A program made the translations under genes and the position numbers. From assembly GCA_002385265.1 (NCBI GenBank), contig DGDD01000300.1, forward strand, positions 53,058 to 117,057: DNA of 64,000 nucleotides, read 5' to 3'. This stretch comes from Chitinophagaceae bacterium UBA3961 (lineage in GTDB: Bacteria > Bacteroidota > Bacteroidia > Chitinophagales > Chitinophagaceae). Below, one piece after another: positions 59,862 through 64,000 of this stretch (within the stretch, counting starts at the first letter, position 1; each line of letters starts with the position of its first letter). The notes below the pieces were generated by a model, which was not told the DNA's origin, did no database searches, and worked only from the letters and a program-made list of their open reading frames with translations.

Positions 59862-59897
59862 AAGCCTAACACCGAAAGCCTAAAAGCCCAATGCCAA
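59862..59897. repeat. CCTAA-type intergenic repeat (copy 3)
   Basis: AGCCTAACACCGAAAGCCTA followed by AAAGCCCAATGCC repeats the pattern of copies at 13490 and 58721. It adjoins the CACAGATT palindrome. Confidence 0.6.
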
Positions 59898-59923
59898 AAT
59901 ACTGTACATCCTTAATAAAAAGA

Positions 59924-59957
59924 AAAACGGGCTTTGGTCGCATGCAAAGCCCGTTTT
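59924..59957 (-). terminator. intrinsic terminator of the HNH gene
   Basis: A perfect 13-bp stem (59924-59936 with 59945-59957) with an 8-nt loop and T tracts on the minus strand, 24 nt past the stop of the HNH gene. Confidence 0.88.
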
Positions 59958-59981
59958 CTATTCCTACTTTAGTTACATTAT

Positions 59982-60545
59982 TTATTTCACCTGTTTCCAG
60001 TTCTCGCCGCTTTTAATGCGGTACATGGTCATTTCACTAACCTTGTACTTTTCTGCGAGTTTTTTGATGGTGAGTTTTCTGTTTTTGTCGAGTAAAACTT
60101 TCTTGATCTCTGCTACTTTTTTAGCGTTTAATTTCAAGCCTTCAGTTCTGTTAGCTTGTTTGATCTTGTAAGCTTTTTTCGCAGGGCTGTTCTGTTGGTG
60201 AGCGATCATCTCATCCAAAGTTGCCCATTGAAGATTTTTAGCTGCATTGTCAGTTTTGTTATGATTCAAATGAATCACATACTTCTGCTTTGCAGGTGGT
60301 TTTGCCAAGAACAAACGTGCGATTTCGCGGTGAACATACAATGTTCCGTTGTTTCCCGGACGGTGTAAATTGAGGGTCCTGTAGCCGGTTGTAAGAGACC
60401 CGGTGAGCAACTTTCCATCTTCATGTACATCTTCGTAGTAACTAGCGATGCGGCCATGAGACGAAAGGCCATACTTTTTTCTGAGGTGTTTCCAGCCCGG
60501 AAACTGAAGTTGTTTCCACACCTCTCCTTGAATTTTTTTTACCAT
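59982..60545 (-). CDS. NUMOD4/HNH endonuclease-like protein with C-terminal HTH
   Basis: A 187-residue protein of the homing-endonuclease type. A NUMOD4 module covers residues ~8-35 (EVWKQLQFPGWKHLRKKYGLSSHGRI is the matching region). The HNH-like part is YVHREIARLFL then VIHLNHNKTDNAAKNLQWAT at about residues 70-108. The C-terminus (about 135-183) is a helix-turn-helix (LTIKKLAEKYKVSEMTMYRI). It lacks an intron or intein host nearby. It could be a domesticated homing endonuclease acting as a DNA-binding protein. It diverges in no cluster and is followed by its own terminator. Confidence 0.85.
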   Translation of the reverse strand: MVKKIQGEVWKQLQFPGWKHLRKKYGLSSHGRIASYYEDVHEDGKLLTGSLTTGYRTLNLHRPGNNGTLYVHREIARLFLAKPPAKQKYVIHLNHNKTDNAAKNLQWATLDEMIAHQQNSPAKKAYKIKQANRTEGLKLNAKKVAEIKKVLLDKNRKLTIKKLAEKYKVSEMTMYRIKSGENWKQVK

Positions 60546-60613
60546 TGCTTTTCCTTTTGCTAAAGTTAATAAATAATTTAACTAGTCTGCACAACCTAAA
60601 TTGATGATTTTTG

Positions 60614-62755
<2,142 letters not shown>

Positions 62756-62832
62756 TCAATATAGTTCTGGTCCAGTACTTGTTGTACTACGTTTCGAACA
62801 AAGTTTTTTGAAGCTTCGCAGAATCTTCCTAA

Positions 62833-62853
62833 ATTGTGTATATAATACACAAT
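62833..62853. repeat. 21-bp palindrome upstream of the amylase gene
   Basis: ATTGTGTAT-ATA-ATACACAAT is a perfect inverted repeat with 9-bp arms. It lies about 175 nt before the amylase ATG and between divergent genes. The rest of 62730-63028 has no gene that I support. Confidence 0.7.
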
Positions 62854-63028
62854 GTGTACTAACGAACTTGCTGCCAACAGAGTGCTTGCTTTAGAGTGGA
62901 TTTTTTGAATGGCCGCTTTTAATAAAATATTGTTTATGAGAACCTTACATTCAAACAAAGCCAAAGCTTTTCCACATTTCTTCCGCTTACAAACTTCCTA
63001 TAGTATATTAAGACCTAAATCAATTCCT

Positions 63029-64000
63029 ATGCAAAAATCAATACTCTTGATTTTTACAGCGCTTCTTTGTGTGTTCACGTCACAAGCTCAGGTGCTTACT
63101 ACAACGCCTACTTTTCCAAAAGACAATTCTGATATGTCTATTATCATTGATTGTAGTAAGGGCAATCAGGGGCTGTTTAACTATTCCAACACGAATGATG
63201 TGTACGTGCATGTTGGAGTTATCACCAATTTGAGTACTTCACCAGCCGATTGGAAATATGTAAAATTTACTTGGGGAACAACTGATGCCAATGCAAAGGC
63301 CACCTCACTTGGCAACAATCGCTACCAATATACAATTACCAATATCAGAGCCTTTTTTGGAGTACCTGCTTCTGAGACCATTCGAAAAGTTACGTTCTTG
63401 TTAAGAAACGGAGCCGGAACCAGCGTTCACCGCAATAGTGATGGTAGTGATATGTATATCTCTATCTATTCTGATGCATTTGCAGGGAAATTCTTGAAAC
63501 CTGCTTTGGAACCCCGTTTTACACCGGTTGTGGAACCTTTTAATTTATTTATTGGAGATACCATGCGTGTTACATGGGCTGCCAACGCAGTAGCTGATCT
63601 AAAATTGTTTTTTAACGGCAATCAAATAAACAGCGTATCAAGTTCAAATGCTATTGTTGATTCTTTTAAGATCAACTCATATGGTAATCAGCAATTAGTA
63701 GGAAGAGGAACTTCCGGCGCCACTACCATTTCTGATACCTTGAACTTTTATGTACCGCCGGCCACTACAGTATCGCCTTTGCCGGCAGGTGTGAGAGATG
63801 GAATCAATTATGAACCGGGCGACACATCGGTAACGCTGGTGCTATACGCACCTAATAAAACTCGAGTATCGGTAATTGGGGAGTTTAACAATTGGATCGA
63901 AAGCCCAGAATCGCAAATGTTCCTCTCTACTGATGGTAAGCGCTTCTGGAAAAGAATTACAGGATTAACAAAAGGAACTGAATACTCTTTTCAATACCTC
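63029..64000 (+). CDS. secreted alpha-amylase-family protein (3' partial)
   Basis: A frame of 324 codons is open to the window edge. Signal peptide MQKSILLIFTALLCVFTSQA at residues 1-20. Residues ~22-150 and ~155-240 form beta-sandwich domains with no recognised name, and residues ~255-324 (VTLVLYAPNKTRVSVIGEFN then W) start a CBM48/E-set-like module that normally precedes a GH13 alpha-amylase barrel. The catalytic domain is beyond the window. It would degrade starch or glycogen-like glucans outside the cell (inference from module order). No SusC/D pair is seen. Confidence 0.75.
   Translation, partial: MQKSILLIFTALLCVFTSQAQVLTTTPTFPKDNSDMSIIIDCSKGNQGLFNYSNTNDVYVHVGVITNLSTSPADWKYVKFTWGTTDANAKATSLGNNRYQYTITNIRAFFGVPASETIRKVTFLLRNGAGTSVHRNSDGSDMYISIYSDAFAGKFLKPALEPRFTPVVEPFNLFIGDTMRVTWAANAVADLKLFFNGNQINSVSSSNAIVDSFKINSYGNQQLVGRGTSGATTISDTLNFYVPPATTVSPLPAGVRDGINYEPGDTSVTLVLYAPNKTRVSVIGEFNNWIESPESQMFLSTDGKRFWKRITGLTKGTEYSFQYL

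Larger units (their letters stand above)
59498..59923. other. repeat-rich intergenic DNA without genes
   Basis: About 430 bp of noncoding sequence. It contains the CACAGATT palindrome (59610-59855), a GC-rich patch near 59680-59725 (GCTGCGACCGCTGCGCCGCC), and a CCTAA-type repeat at 59862-59897. No open frame or RNA gene is convincing. Confidence 0.6.

Noticed and set aside
59456-59897. CRISPR-like array suspicion for the repeat-rich gap
   Set aside because: Units are too short, unspaced and heterogeneous; no unique spacers and no cas genes.

Overview
This window is chromosomal DNA from a member of the Bacteroidota, most likely a Chitinophagaceae-type organism (inference). The evidence is the promoters that fit the Bacteroidota pattern TTTG-N20-TAnnTTTG (metF, asd, the gene at 46687), a DUF6443-type RHS protein, a LytS/LytTR pair, fasciclin lipoproteins, tandem rhomboids, an AT-rich genome, and a lack of strong Shine-Dalgarno sequences. 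I saw no rRNA, tRNA, CRISPR array, integrase or transposase.

Layout. 1-10.2 kb is an accessory cell-surface and polymorphic-toxin island. It holds an RHS-like protein cut by the window edge, a small secreted protein, a probable outer-membrane barrel, a 1429-aa DUF6443/RHS toxin, its likely immunity gene, and an AT-rich tail of small genes and a frameshifted remnant. 10.3-25.2 kb is housekeeping: a secreted BNR-repeat protein, TlpA-like thioredoxin, PpiC foldase, HAD phosphatase, lptB, metF, adenosine deaminase, GH3, fabG, nhaD and a crotonase. 25.4-32.6 kb has paaZ and then envelope and redox genes (PepSY, YHS lipoprotein, Tat-exported superoxide dismutase, adk, anchored MsrB, DMT exporter). 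32.7-47.4 kb has rlmD, two rhomboids, an EEP phosphatase, cysS behind a cysteine-rich leader peptide, two fasciclin lipoproteins, a LytS/LytTR system, mnmD, alkA, and obgE-RDD-CHAT. 47.5-53.7 kb is a phenylacetate-CoA operon running leftward (tetR, paaE, paaA, B, C, D, G, I, Y). 53.9-64 kb has a PfkB kinase, a lamin-tail surface protein, asd behind an attenuator-like leader, DUF2461, repeat-rich intergenic DNA, a NUMOD4/HNH protein, ligA, and the start of a secreted alpha-amylase.

How genes work together. PaaABCDE, PaaG and PaaZ form the epoxidation, isomerisation and ring-opening core of aerobic phenylacetate breakdown. PaaI and PaaY are housekeeping thioesterases. The TetR protein probably controls the operon. 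paaK, paaH, paaJ and a clear paaF are not in the window.

The strongest new-looking signals are two leader peptides next to amino-acid genes. The asd leader encodes a Lys/Thr-rich 14-mer followed by mutually exclusive antiterminator and terminator helices. The cysS leader encodes a 20-mer with five cysteines, and its Cys-codon run can pair with a downstream hairpin. Several genes also have a promoter -7 box ending only 4-9 nt before the start codon, which suggests near-leaderless transcripts.
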